This document shows positions 24,193-32,997 of a DNA stretch of 46,249 nucleotides, one piece after another. The position numbers and the translations under genes are program-made. This stretch comes from Dictyobacter formicarum. Its GTDB lineage: Bacteria; Chloroflexota; Ktedonobacteria; Ktedonobacterales; Ktedonobacteraceae. The notes under the pieces are model-generated. The model saw only the letters and a list, made by a program, of their open reading frames with translations. It searched no databases and was not told the DNA's origin. The DNA is taken from assembly GCF_016587435.1 (NCBI RefSeq), contig NZ_BNJJ01000042.1, positions 1-46,249 on the forward strand, in the 5' to 3' direction. The first letter of the stretch is position 1. Each line of letters begins with the position of its first letter.

Positions 24193-25386
24193 TCAAGCAA
24201 TATGGTCGTAGCTGACAAGCAGGTGGCGGGGGCCACGCAGGGCAGGACTTTCGCGATAGGGCGGCGGATCCTGGAGCAGCCTGGGATTCTGCATGCGGCG
24301 AGCCAGGGCGCTCAGGGCAATATAAGCTTCGAGCCGGGCCAGCGGTGCCCCGACGCAATAGTGAATGCCACCACCAAAGCCAAAATGTGCGATGTTCGGG
24401 CGCAACGGATCAAAACGGTCGGGGTCCTGAAAACGCGCCGAATCGCGGTTGGCGGCCGCATTCATGACCATGACAATGGCTCCTTTGGGGATTTTGACTT
24501 TTCCCAGTGTGACATCGGTGAGGGGTGTGCGGATCGTGAACTGGACAGGTGGCTCGTAGCGCAGTACCTCCTCGATAAGATTAGAAAGGATCTCTGGTTT
24601 GTGGCGCAGTAGCTCGAATGAGGCCAGATTGCGCAAGAGGGTGAGCATACTGTTGGTGATCAGGTTGACCGTGGTTTCGTGGCCGGCGATCAGCAGCAGC
24701 ACAGCCGTCGTGACCAGCTCGGCTTTATTCATGCGCTTCTCATAGGTGGTGTCGTGGATCAATGCTGAGAGTAGTCCTGGTGCGGGCTGACGCTGTAATT
24801 TATCGATCAGCTCCCCCATATAATGGTTGAGGTGATCTCTCCCTTGCATTGCTTCCTGGACTGCTACGGGATCTTTGCCGAGGTTGGTGCCTTTGATAAT
24901 CATGCTGGACCAGATGTGGAATTTTGGCTCGTCTGCGCGCGGCACTCCCAGCAGTTCGCAAATGGCGGTCACCGGCAGTGGGTAGGCCAGGTCGTCCACG
25001 ATATCCATGCGCTGATTGGGGCGCTGTGCGTCCAGCAACTCTTTGACGATCTCCTCCAGTCGGGGCTGCAAGCCACTGATCAGCTCGGGCGTAAACTTAC
25101 TCATCACCTGGTGGCGCAACCAATCGTGTTTGGGTGGGTCTTGAAAGACGAAGCCCGGCTCCTCCTGCTCTATACGGACGCCTGGTTCGTTGCTCTTGCG
25201 CATGTCCACGCTCATCTGTGGATCATGTAAGATCGCATCAACCAGCTCGTAGCTGCTCACAATATAGCGCCCATCTGTCTGCACCTGGACCGGGTGCTTG
25301 CGCATTTTGGCGTAAATAGGATAGGGATTGGCGCGATTGGCATAGTCGAGCACCTGGTCTAAGAGATTTGAAGGTGATACAACCAT
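24193..25386 (-). CDS. Cytochrome P450
   Basis: 397-residue soluble bacterial P450, a haem monooxygenase. The I-helix oxygen motif AGHETT is at 234-239, the ExxR pair is Glu273/Arg276, and the haem loop FGFGGGIHYCVGAPLAR carries the Cys344 ligand. FQDPPKHDWLRHQVMSKFTP is the usual C-helix region. AAAGGAG precedes the ATG. It lies 74 bp after the ferredoxin reductase, in an operon Fdx-FdR-P450, so its whole electron chain is encoded together (class I system). Substrate unknown. Confidence 0.93.
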   Translation of the reverse strand: MVVSPSNLLDQVLDYANRANPYPIYAKMRKHPVQVQTDGRYIVSSYELVDAILHDPQMSVDMRKSNEPGVRIEQEEPGFVFQDPPKHDWLRHQVMSKFTPELISGLQPRLEEIVKELLDAQRPNQRMDIVDDLAYPLPVTAICELLGVPRADEPKFHIWSSMIIKGTNLGKDPVAVQEAMQGRDHLNHYMGELIDKLQRQPAPGLLSALIHDTTYEKRMNKAELVTTAVLLLIAGHETTVNLITNSMLTLLRNLASFELLRHKPEILSNLIEEVLRYEPPVQFTIRTPLTDVTLGKVKIPKGAIVMVMNAAANRDSARFQDPDRFDPLRPNIAHFGFGGGIHYCVGAPLARLEAYIALSALARRMQNPRLLQDPPPYRESPALRGPRHLLVSYDHIA

Positions 25387-25460
25387 GATACATTACTCCT
25401 TTGTGGGCCTGGATTCCGGGTCCAATCTCTTATCTAATAATCATGTACGTCAGCAACTAT

Positions 25461-26819
25461 TTATGCTTGTGTGACCACATTCGGTTCAGATCCCGTATCG
25501 TACCTGGGATGGCCCGCGCTGGGAAAACCTGCCGGCTGCGGCTGGACGCGGGAGGGCCCATCGGGCGCATGGAGGTCGGGAGGAAAAGGAGCCGCCTCTT
25601 CGACTAAGCATTGGTAGGATGCTAGCATTTGACCGGCGTTAAAGGCGACAGCAGCGACGGTCTTACCCTGGCGACCATAGACGGCGGTGAAGCGGCGCAT
25701 GCCGAACGAGGCCTGGGTCAGTACAACTTCATCGGCCACAGTGGGCAGACCAACCGATTTGATGCTGGCCCCAAACTGGCTGGACCAGAAGTTGGGCAGG
25801 TGGGTATGCGGCCGATAATCAAAGGAGGGGTTGAGCATGTTATGGGCTGCCGTCTCAGCCTGTTCGATGGCGTTTCCCCAATGCTCAACGGCCAGTAGTA
25901 GCCCCTCGTAGTTGTAGCGTGGATGGGGCCAGCGCGCCACATCGCCGGCGACAAAGATGTTTTCAATCACCTGGCCATTGGTGTCCAGGGCGCGGCAATA
26001 GGTGTCGCAAACCACACCACGCTCGTCAGCTGAAATGTTGGCTTTATACAACCACTCGACATTGCGAATACCTCCCAGGGCAATTACTGCTACATCGGCC
26101 TCAATTATACTGCCATCGGATAGCTGTGCGCTGCGTAGCTGCTGGTTTGCATCGCCTTCTAATGTCGTCACGACCAGCCCTGGACGTAGATCAACCCCGT
26201 ATTGACGCATGCGGTTGGCGACGATATTTCCAATAGTCGTCCCCAAAGCTCCTCCCAGAGGCGCAGGCCCACGCTCAACCACCGTTACCTCCAGATCCAG
26301 GTCGCGGCAAACGGAGGCGACCTCACAACCAATAAAGCCCCCACCAACGATCAGGACACGCCGGGGTCTGGCCGCCAGCTTCTCCCGCAGGCGAACGGCG
26401 TCATCGCGACTACGCACCAGGCAAACCCCATCCAGGGCGGCTTCTTCCGCGTCATGCCAGGGCCGGGCCCTCGTTCCCGTGGCTATCAGTAGATAATCAA
26501 AATCGACCGCCCGACCATCCGCCAACATCACCTGGCACTTTTGCGTGTCCAGTCGCCGTGCGGGCGTACCAAGCAGCCAGCGAGCATACAGGTGTTCAAA
26601 AAGCGGCAAAGTCGTATGTTCCACCGGCAACCTACCGGTCAACACCTGCTTGGAGAGAGGTGGGCGATCATAGGGAGCATATGGCTCGTCGCCGATAAGC
26701 GTCAATTCACCGCTGAAGCCTTCGCGCCGCAGCGCTTCAGCGGCCCGCAGACCCGCCAGTGACGCTCCTACAATCACAACATGCCTGGGCGCGATTGTCT
26801 CATTGATCTTACTGACCAT
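25461..26819 (-). CDS. FAD-dependent ferredoxin reductase (rhodocoxin/putidaredoxin reductase type)
   Basis: 452-residue NAD(P)H:ferredoxin oxidoreductase. FAD-binding GASLAG is at 18-23, DRPPLSKQVLTG near 56, NAD(P)-binding VLIVGGGFIGCEVA near 150, and the second FAD contact NIFVAGDVARW near 290. The C-terminal domain is typical. ATG 26819 lies inside the last codons of the ferredoxin gene (11-bp overlap), so translation is coupled. It passes electrons to the ferredoxin for the P450 downstream. Confidence 0.92.
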   Translation of the reverse strand: MVSKINETIAPRHVVIVGASLAGLRAAEALRREGFSGELTLIGDEPYAPYDRPPLSKQVLTGRLPVEHTTLPLFEHLYARWLLGTPARRLDTQKCQVMLADGRAVDFDYLLIATGTRARPWHDAEEAALDGVCLVRSRDDAVRLREKLAARPRRVLIVGGGFIGCEVASVCRDLDLEVTVVERGPAPLGGALGTTIGNIVANRMRQYGVDLRPGLVVTTLEGDANQQLRSAQLSDGSIIEADVAVIALGGIRNVEWLYKANISADERGVVCDTYCRALDTNGQVIENIFVAGDVARWPHPRYNYEGLLLAVEHWGNAIEQAETAAHNMLNPSFDYRPHTHLPNFWSSQFGASIKSVGLPTVADEVVLTQASFGMRRFTAVYGRQGKTVAAVAFNAGQMLASYQCLVEEAAPFPPDLHAPDGPSRVQPQPAGFPSAGHPRYDTGSEPNVVTQA

Positions 26820-27045
26820 GCGGCACCTGATCCTGCAATGCCTCATACTCCTCATCGATCAGGCCAATCGAAATTGCCTGAACCGGACACGCCCTGGCGG
26901 CGCGCCACACCTGCTCTCGCAATGCATCGTCAGGGGCATAATCATACTCCAGTGACTCCCCATTATGGAAATGAAAAACCGCAGGAGCTGCGAAGCAACA
27001 CTGACCATAGCTTTGACAGCGATTTAAATCAACGACAATGCGCAT
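26809..27045 (-). CDS. Ferredoxin, 3Fe-4S type, P450 partner
   Basis: 78-residue small ferredoxin: MRIVVDLNRCQSYGQCCFAA with Cys10 and Cys16 in a C-X5-C spacing, and the late CP in RAARACPVQAI. The place of the second cluster Cys holds Tyr13, as in the 3Fe-4S P450 ferredoxins that have a variable residue there. Start ATG 27045 has GGGAGAG at the right distance; ATG 27051 is too close. First gene of the Fdx-FdR-P450 operon. Confidence 0.9.
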   Translation of the reverse strand: MRIVVDLNRCQSYGQCCFAAPAVFHFHNGESLEYDYAPDDALREQVWRAARACPVQAISIGLIDEEYEALQDQVPHGQ

Positions 27046-27337
27046 AGCCATCTCTCCCGCACTAACTAAATGCCGTACCTCAACAGTTATGATGCAGGTG
27101 TTGATTACCACAAATAATCAACGTTATAGCATGGGCGTATAAGAAGGAAACATGTCAAGGTCAACGTTTAAAACTAGAGGCACAGGCTGTCTATGGCGCG
27201 TAGCCTTTTATTCTTTTAATTTGAAATCTGAGACGTTTGAGTGACTTTTGTTTACAATGATCACGAAAAGCTACAATCATCGCATTGCATTTTATTGATG
27301 CGTGAGGTAGTATGAATACTAAAAAGGAATCTGCCTC

Positions 27338-27700
27338 ATGCATTCTCCTGATTATTATGAAAAGTTGATACTGACCACTGACGCTTATAACAAGAAGTTT
27401 CCTGCCGGCAATGATCCTTTTCAGATCATCACGCGCTTATGTGAAGAGGCTAGTGAGCTGGCCAGCGCGGTCAATCACTTTGAAGGGAGTGGCGTCAAGC
27501 GACAGAAACACGGCCTGCCCAACAAAGCCGCCCTGGCTAAAGAGATACAGGATGTGATCCGCAGCGCGCTCAGTGTCGCGCGTTACTATGGCGTTGAGCA
27601 AGAGCTAAAGGATGCTATCGACTATACCTACCAGGTCAAGTTGCAGGAAGGCTATATCTCTGCGCCTGTAGCATCGCCTCAATTAGAAAAAGACTTTTAA
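27338..27700 (+). CDS. MazG-like nucleotide pyrophosphohydrolase family protein
   Basis: 120-residue all-alpha protein. The metal-binding pattern is visible as RLCEEASELASAVNHFEG and, further on, ALAKEIQDVIRSALSVARYY, matching EEXXE followed by EXXD of the MazG/dUTPase superfamily. Such enzymes hydrolyse nucleoside triphosphates to monophosphates (house-cleaning). AAGGAA lies upstream of the ATG. The disrupted RmlD-like gene follows 33 bp later on the same strand. Confidence 0.75.
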   Translation: MHSPDYYEKLILTTDAYNKKFPAGNDPFQIITRLCEEASELASAVNHFEGSGVKRQKHGLPNKAALAKEIQDVIRSALSVARYYGVEQELKDAIDYTYQVKLQEGYISAPVASPQLEKDF

Positions 27701-27732
27701 CAAGGAAAATATATTGTTTTGGAGGATAGTGG

Positions 27733-28613
27733 ATGGATCGGTATCGGAATCAACGTATATTGCTGCTGGGCTCTAGCGGCTATCTGGGACGCACGTTATA
27801 CCAGCAGTTGCAGCAAGCTGGCCAGTTTGTTGTGCCCACTCATAATACCAGCAGTTGCAGCAAGCTGGCCAGTTTGTTGTGCCCACTCATAGAACTGGAA
27901 CCGCCTCGCCAGGCTTTCAGCATTACGATTTCTGGACTGATGATGTCGCGTCACTGGTGGATCAATCTCGCATAAATACTGTCGTGGTTGCGGCCAATAT
28001 GGCTTATCAGGCGACCGATGCTCTACTTTTCCAGCGACGTGTAAAACTACTTGTGCAGAGCTGCAAGCAGTGTCGTGTAGTCTATATTTCTAGCGATGGC
28101 ATCTTTGATGGTCAGCAAGGCAACTATAGTGAGCAAGATATTCCATCACCAATCACACTGTATGGCCGCAACCTCTACTATTTTGAGGAGGCTATTCAAT
28201 CTCTCTGCCCTGATTATTGCATTATTCGACCCAGTTATCTCTACGGCTACTCACTCTCACAACTTGATGCACGTCTCTCACAGGCACGCGCCCGTTTGCT
28301 CGCGGGCGAACGACTCGAATTCTTTATCGATATGTGGAAAAGTCCGATGGAGGTCAATCAGGTCGCTGAAGCTATTACCTTGCTGACGTGCTCATCCTAC
28401 ACGGGCATCGTCCATGTCGCGGGCCCCGCCATGAGTATCTATGATTTCTACCGGCAAGCCATGGCATGCCTGAAGGTGCCTTACCAAAGTCTGGTACCCA
28501 TCACCATGCCTGCGGACTGTACCTACCCAAAAAATACTTCATTGGATACGCGCCTGATGAAAAAGCTTACAACAATCCAACCACTCTCCATTGATCGTGC
28601 TTTGCTCGTCTGA
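27733..28613 (+). pseudogene. RmlD-like NAD(P)-dependent sugar reductase/epimerase, frame broken by a 47-bp duplication
   Basis: An SDR-type Rossmann protein of the dTDP-4-dehydrorhamnose reductase kind. The first frame gives the nucleotide-binding start ILLLGSSGYLGRTLYQQL. The second (from about 27855) gives VVYISSDGIFDGQQG, a YGRNLYYFEEAI segment in the place of YXXXK, RPSYLYGY, and the C-terminal half. A perfect 47-bp tandem duplication (27798-27844 and 27845-27891) shifts the frame. Removing one copy restores a single 277-residue protein. As written, the protein stops at 27975 after 80 residues. GGAGG lies before the start. Confidence 0.82.
27798..27891 (+). repeat. Perfect 47-bp tandem duplication inside a gene
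   Basis: Two adjacent identical 47-bp copies (27798-27844, 27845-27891). The length is not a multiple of three, so two copies break the RmlD-like frame and one copy restores it. The lack of any mismatch implies a recent event. Confidence 0.92.
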
Positions 28614-28701
28614 AAGGCCAGCTAAAATTATCGATGGGACGCGTCCCTGCGATCCCGGGGGGCTTTCTGTTAGGTGCCAGGATGGCTGCCGGACAGTCCG
28701 C

Positions 28702-29154
28702 CTATTCTGTTTCTTCGGGCAGTTCAAAGCGCCCGGTTTTTTCGGTGAGATGGATGCGATAAATGGTAATCGGACGTGGTGTGTTGCTGGTATCAAGGGA
28801 ACGCATCTCGTGGAGCGCGTAGCCGCTGGCAATCAGGCAGTTAAGCTGTTTGCCGAGCGCGTAGCAGACGTTAGCCGCTTCATCTCCCGCCAGTTCCTGG
28901 AATGTACCCCAGGCCAGTACGCTTTGCCAGGTCGAGCCATCTTTAATTTTGTCTACCTGCAAGCATACCTCAGGATGATTGCGCATGATCTGTAGCTTGG
29001 TTCCCGGCAAGCTGTGAGCATAAATGTCGGTACCATCAAAGATATAATTAATTGGAATTATGTATATTCTATTATGATTTGAGACACCGATACGCCCGAA
29101 GTTCTGGCTTGCTAATAAGCGGTTAATCTGGTCCTGCGTGAGTTCGCCTAGCAT
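28702..29154 (-). CDS. Pyridoxamine 5'-phosphate oxidase-like (FMN split barrel) protein
   Basis: 150 residues. Split-barrel features: LASQNFGRIGVSNHNRIYIIPINYIFDG, IYAHSLPGTKLQIMRNHPEVC, and VCLQVDKIKDGSTWQSVLAWG. This is the NimA/FMN-binding subgroup, which reduces or binds small flavin-dependent substrates; relatives give nitroimidazole resistance. GAAAGGAC precedes the ATG. It is convergent with the RmlD-like gene. Exact substrate unknown. Confidence 0.82.
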   Translation of the reverse strand: MLGELTQDQINRLLASQNFGRIGVSNHNRIYIIPINYIFDGTDIYAHSLPGTKLQIMRNHPEVCLQVDKIKDGSTWQSVLAWGTFQELAGDEAANVCYALGKQLNCLIASGYALHEMRSLDTSNTPRPITIYRIHLTEKTGRFELPEETE

Positions 29155-29436
29155 CTTTTTGTCCTTTCTGTACTATATATAAAATACTATGCCGTGCTGA
29201 CTTCTCATTTGCCTCACAATCCAGTTGATGACATCACAAAATAATCACTATATAGTCATGAACAAATGAATATATAACTAGAAGCACGGGCTCACGCTCA
29301 GGGGGTGAGAACGCATGCAGTAACCTGGGCCGGCATGTGTTATGGCTGGCAATTATTTCTTTCAACCTTCATTGAAAGAGAGCGAGCACTGGATCAGGTC
29401 GCTGCCTGCTGTGAGAAGTATTTTGAATTGAGCAAA

Positions 29437-29498
29437 AAGCAGGCCCTGCCTGGCTAGCGGTTGCGCGCCGATGATGCTTGCTAGCTGACCAGACAGGG
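29437..29498 (-). terminator. Possible terminator (minus strand)
   Basis: A 10-bp stem on the minus strand (29498-29489 with 29453-29444, one G-U pair) is followed, five bases later, by five T. It lies downstream of the small ORF at 29593-29805. The loop is long (35 nt), so support is modest. Confidence 0.35.
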
Positions 29499-29592
29499 CT
29501 CGATTTCTGTAATGCATTGCATCATGCTTATTTATGTGATCTTACTGATGATATAGACGGCAAGAATCGCCAAAGGACGCAAGCTTTGCTTC

Positions 29593-29805
29593 CTAGAATA
29601 CTTTTTCATACCACTGCACTGTTGATGCTTGCACACGAGCCGTTTGCGGCTCACAGCAGTGGCAACGTGGTTGATAATCAATCAGTCTACCCAGGCGATC
29701 GGTTACGCGTTTGCGAATAAAGTTTTTCAATGGCTCATGTAACGCGTACCAGGCCATCTCGGTAGAAAGTGGCTGTACGTGCCGATCCGTGGGTGTTTCG
29801 CTCAT
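29593..29805 (-). CDS. Small ORF, possibly a remnant of an ECF-type sigma factor
   Basis: 70 residues from ATG 29805. The middle (MAWYALHEPLKNFIRKRVTDRL) resembles region 2.1 of extracytoplasmic sigma factors, but the chain then ends with CHCCEPQTARV and has no region 2.3 or 4. The ribosome site is weak. The ORF extends upstream to 29844, but that start lies inside a terminator stem. It is either a fragment or a chance ORF. The remaining 29155-29592 gap shows no other gene. Confidence 0.3.
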   Translation of the reverse strand: MSETPTDRHVQPLSTEMAWYALHEPLKNFIRKRVTDRLGRLIDYQPRCHCCEPQTARVQASTVQWYEKVF

Positions 29806-29820
29806 CACTGTCTCTACCAA

Positions 29821-29862
29821 AAATAGTGAAAGAAGATGGAGCATATCTTCTTTTCACTATTT
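29821..29862 (-). terminator. Bidirectional terminator after the pRiA4b-like gene
   Basis: A 16-17 bp stem (29822-29837 with 29845-29861; one bulged base) with a 7-nt loop. A T-run follows in both directions (six T on plus, five on minus). It starts 15 bp after the stop of the 29877-30902 gene. Confidence 0.75.
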
Positions 29863-29876
29863 TTTGTGATTTGCAG

Positions 29877-30902
29877 CTATTTCAGTCTGGCGAGTAGGGC
29901 GGCGAAGCGCCGACGATTAAATGGTTTTTGCTCTTTCTCCATTGTCACGATCTCTTCTATCAGCGCTGACCCGATCAGCTTTTTGGCATCCAACTTGGTA
30001 TAGCCAGCGGCTTGAAGTCGTTGAAAGGTTTGTCGCGTCTCAGGAGGATCGTTGCCTCGCATCTGGTTATCTATGAGCTCAAAGATCACCGCTTGAAGCG
30101 CTGGATTGAACTCTTCTTCTTCCTGCTGGCTGGCTGGTCGCCCCGTTTTCTTTCGCTCTTCAAATTGTTGGGTACGTTTCTCTATCTCTTTGTCGGTGAG
30201 TCGCCATTCTCCAAAGTACTCATTAACGCTTTCAGTCGAAAATGCTTCAGGATCGAAATCCTCTCCAAGCCATTCCAAAATCTCATCATCATCTTCCGCT
30301 TCTGCAATTGCCACAATCTCTGGTATTTCAGTGCTGGCCTGGGATTCTTGTTTGTTCTTTTGCCTATCCAGCGCATCCAGGATCGACGCGTAACCATAGA
30401 TGCCACCACAATCCTCAGGCGGGCAGGCGCGGGCTCCATCCAGGCAGCGTGGAAGAACCTTATCAGGAGTCCAGGGGGTGCGCTCTTCGACGGTAATCAC
30501 ATGCTCCCAGCTATCCCCAAAATCGTACTCATAGTAGAATTTGCTCCCTTTCCGTGTCACCAGCTCTTGCAGCATGGGATCGTCGTCCTCATAGTCCTCT
30601 TCATCCTCGTCCTCATCGAACATATCCGGTATACCGCCACTGATTGTATCTGGATCAACGGCACCCTCTACTGGAGTCATGATAAATTCAGGAAAGTCGG
30701 GTCTGCCTTCAAACGTCTGATTACCGATGGTGAACACATAAAGGTGCTCATCCTCCCAACCCATAGTATTTTGAATAATGCCATGAAGTTCTGATATAGT
30801 GGTCAGACCTGAAACTTCGATGCGCCGCCAGATTGGTGGTTCTAAATCCGCCAGACGTACGTCTAGCTGATAAACAAAATGCCTGGCTGTCTTCTTTGGC
30901 AT
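29877..30902 (-). CDS. Plasmid pRiA4b ORF-3 family protein
   Basis: 341 residues. The N-terminal half is the PRiA4_ORF3 domain: VYQLDVRLADLEPPIWRRIE, ISELHGIIQNTMGWEDEHLY, and YYEYDFGDSWEHVITVEE, then CLDGARACPPEDCGG. An acidic stretch (DEDEDEEDYEDDD) interrupts it. The C-terminal 150 residues are helical and charged (RRRFAALLARL at the end). The family is found on plasmids and near mobile elements, without a known activity. AAGGAGG lies 8 bp before the ATG and a terminator follows. Confidence 0.85.
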   Translation of the reverse strand: MPKKTARHFVYQLDVRLADLEPPIWRRIEVSGLTTISELHGIIQNTMGWEDEHLYVFTIGNQTFEGRPDFPEFIMTPVEGAVDPDTISGGIPDMFDEDEDEEDYEDDDPMLQELVTRKGSKFYYEYDFGDSWEHVITVEERTPWTPDKVLPRCLDGARACPPEDCGGIYGYASILDALDRQKNKQESQASTEIPEIVAIAEAEDDDEILEWLGEDFDPEAFSTESVNEYFGEWRLTDKEIEKRTQQFEERKKTGRPASQQEEEEFNPALQAVIFELIDNQMRGNDPPETRQTFQRLQAAGYTKLDAKKLIGSALIEEIVTMEKEQKPFNRRRFAALLARLK

Positions 30903-31081
30903 AGAAAGCCTCCTTCAAGCATAAAACTTTTATGTCTAAGACAGTATACTGCATTCGGGGCAAGAGAGATATGCTGTTTCTATTATTTATGCTGAGAAAT
31001 GTTATGCCAGGTAAAAGAGTGCCCCATCTGGCCAATACATTTCATTGAGGCGAAGATACGAAGAGAAAGAAACAAGACCAT

Positions 31082-31232
31082 CGTAGGTGCGCCCCTTGCG
31101 GGCGCTTTTACCTCCTCTGCTTGAAAAACAAACAATAATGATGATATGCATCGTGTGAAATGGTTCTCTATTACCTCTTTTGTGGTTTTTTGATCGATAA
31201 TCAAGGAAGCGCCCGCAAGGGGCGCACCTACG
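31082..31232. repeat. Inverted pair of REP-like elements, copy 2
   Basis: Two perfect 25-bp inverted copies (31082-31106 and 31208-31232), 101 bp apart. Each reads CGTAGGT followed by a hairpin GCGCCC-CTTGC-GGGCGC; heads face outward. The flanks are also related (AAGAAACA-GAC on both outer sides). The loop and head match the pair at 17558-17675, while the stem bases differ in a compensated way. Confidence 0.75.
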
Positions 31233-31305
31233 TGTCGTGTTTCTTGTCGCTTTGGTTCTTTTGGGTATGTGAATTGGATTTGAGGGCACAATTAAGGAAG
31301 CAGGC

Positions 31306-31998
31306 TTATAAATTGGGAGAAACCTTCTCACTATCCAGTTGTGACAGAATCCAGTCGAGGAGGTTCAGGGTAACCTGGATACGCTGGGGCGTCTCTGCGC
31401 AAAAGAGTTGCTTTAGCTGCTCTTCTACGTCGGGAGGCCCCTGCGTTAGATCCTTGAGGTGCGGCCAGATTGAGCTATTTGGGGGCAAGGGGCGATTGTT
31501 GGCTGCCCAGAGGCCCTCGATAATCTGCCAGGAAACTGTCCCGCTTACAAACGCAGCTTTCAACAGATGACCTGCTTTGAAGGCCACCTGGATTTTTAAA
31601 CGAGCTGCCTCTAGCCTGGTGATGATTTTCGCTCGCTCTTGTTCCGAGATCCTGTAGGTTTCAAAGCGTTTTTGCGCCTGCTCTCTCAACTGCGCGAGGA
31701 CGCCCTGCGGATCAAAGAGAATGCGTCCATCCAGATAAGCATAAACCTGCATCGCGTCGGCTTCGAGCTTGGATTGAGCCGATGCCACATCCGCATATCC
31801 CTGTTCAACCAGAACGCCCTGGCGCAACTCTGATTGAAACTCACGCTTGAGCCCTGGCGTAAGAATGAAGCGTAAATCAAGGTCGGACCCTGGTAAGGCA
31901 TCGCCTCTGGCGACGGAGCCAGTCAGCAGGATTCCGATAATCTCTTCCTGCTGGCGTGCTTCCTCGATAATCTCTTGTAGCAAATCCTGGTACAACAA
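31306..31998 (-). CDS. Nucleotidyltransferase (Pol beta/MNT fold) domain protein
   Basis: 230 residues. The nucleotidyltransferase signature is at the N-terminus: ILLTGSVARGDALPGSDLDLRF, with GS and DXD metal ligands, as in MNT and aminoglycoside nucleotidyltransferases. The C-terminal half is helical and resembles HEPN-like or substrate-binding helices. The start is TTG 31998 (followed by a second TTG), directly after the SnoaL-like gene stop, so the two are cotranscribed. Target unknown; could be a small-molecule or a toxin-antitoxin-type transferase. Confidence 0.8.
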   Translation of the reverse strand: MLYQDLLQEIIEEARQQEEIIGILLTGSVARGDALPGSDLDLRFILTPGLKREFQSELRQGVLVEQGYADVASAQSKLEADAMQVYAYLDGRILFDPQGVLAQLREQAQKRFETYRISEQERAKIITRLEAARLKIQVAFKAGHLLKAAFVSGTVSWQIIEGLWAANNRPLPPNSSIWPHLKDLTQGPPDVEEQLKQLFCAETPQRIQVTLNLLDWILSQLDSEKVSPNL

Positions 31999-32000
31999 AT

Positions 32001-32492
32001 CTATCTTTCTCCTGAACTTTGTTTCTGTGTCAGTTCATCCGTCATTTGCTGTACGAGCTCAGGGCGGCCGTGAAACTGCGCTGGCGTATTCTGTAGCAAC
32101 TCAACGTGCCAGCCACCATTATGCTGCGCCGCAACGATGACCTGGTGTGCGTTAACTGCGGGATTGAGTTCCTTTTGCCCTGGAGGTATCATGCCCACAA
32201 TCGCGCGCAGCATGGCTACTCCAGGACGCACCAGGCGCACACTTTTGACTTTGCTTATGTAGGGGGCAGTAACATGGTTGGAAAAAATCTGCCGCAGCGT
32301 CTCCTCGATCTCTCCTCGCCCGAACATCAGACTGCCATCGAAGCCAATGACCTCAGCATCTTCGGCGAACGGGGCGGCGAAAGCGGCCGCGTCGTGCTGG
32401 TTCCAGCCATCCAATATCTGTCTGTAAAGCGCACGAACCGTCTCTTCATCCGAAGATGATATATTTTGTGATTGAGCCGCATCTAAACCCAT
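32001..32492 (-). CDS. SnoaL-like / NTF2-fold protein
   Basis: 163 residues of the SgcJ/EcaC-DUF4440 type cone-shaped fold: VRALYRQILDGWNQHDAAAFA, FAEDAEVIGFDGSLMFGRGE, VTAPYISKVKSVRLV, and NPAVNAHQVIVAAQHNGGW. Members bind or isomerise small ligands; no catalytic residue can be assigned. GGAGAAGCG precedes the ATG. The nucleotidyltransferase gene follows immediately. A 500-bp gap upstream (32493-32997) shows nothing but the sulfatase ribosome site. Confidence 0.82.
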   Translation of the reverse strand: MGLDAAQSQNISSSDEETVRALYRQILDGWNQHDAAAFAAPFAEDAEVIGFDGSLMFGRGEIEETLRQIFSNHVTAPYISKVKSVRLVRPGVAMLRAIVGMIPPGQKELNPAVNAHQVIVAAQHNGGWHVELLQNTPAQFHGRPELVQQMTDELTQKQSSGER

Positions 32493-32997
32493 AATCGCTT
32501 CTCCTAATCTCTAAATAGATTTCCCACATCATTCATCTTTACTAAAATACTGCGTCGCGCGTATGAAAGCCCTGATAATTATAATCTCTAACTCACAAAA
32601 AAACATCTTCTAATTTGCTATTTTGATGGGATGTGATTGTGTATCCTCGGATCGGGGCTTGTTGTTGAGCATCACTTCCGCCGTGTTTTTCTCGGCATTT
32701 TTGCAATCCAGCTATGATAGCTACCTGTTACTCTCACCTGGTGAATACGGAGAACACTATCGCTGAACTGCTCATGTCCAGGTATGTGCCATTCTCCCGT
32801 CATGATATCAACTATGCCCGGTACTCCTAACTCCTACTCCAATACCAATCACCCTCTTTCCCCGGGCCGTTGTATTATGCTATTGCTTAATTGTAAGTTT
32901 CAATTAAATGATATACTGGAAAAGTCAGTCTGCCGATGCCCTCTGACTTCTATTTACATTGCTGCATTCAGTCACCTCAACTCAGGAAGGGGTTAAA

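Noticed and set aside
28633..28644. 12-bp palindrome GGGACGCGTCCC as an operator
   Set aside because: It lies between convergent gene ends, where no promoter is expected; short palindromes also arise by chance.
30012..30794. 260-codon plus-strand ORF with hydrophobic segments
   Set aside because: It is the shadow of the acidic pRiA4b-like gene; antisense of acidic and polar codons gives Leu/Phe-rich chains.
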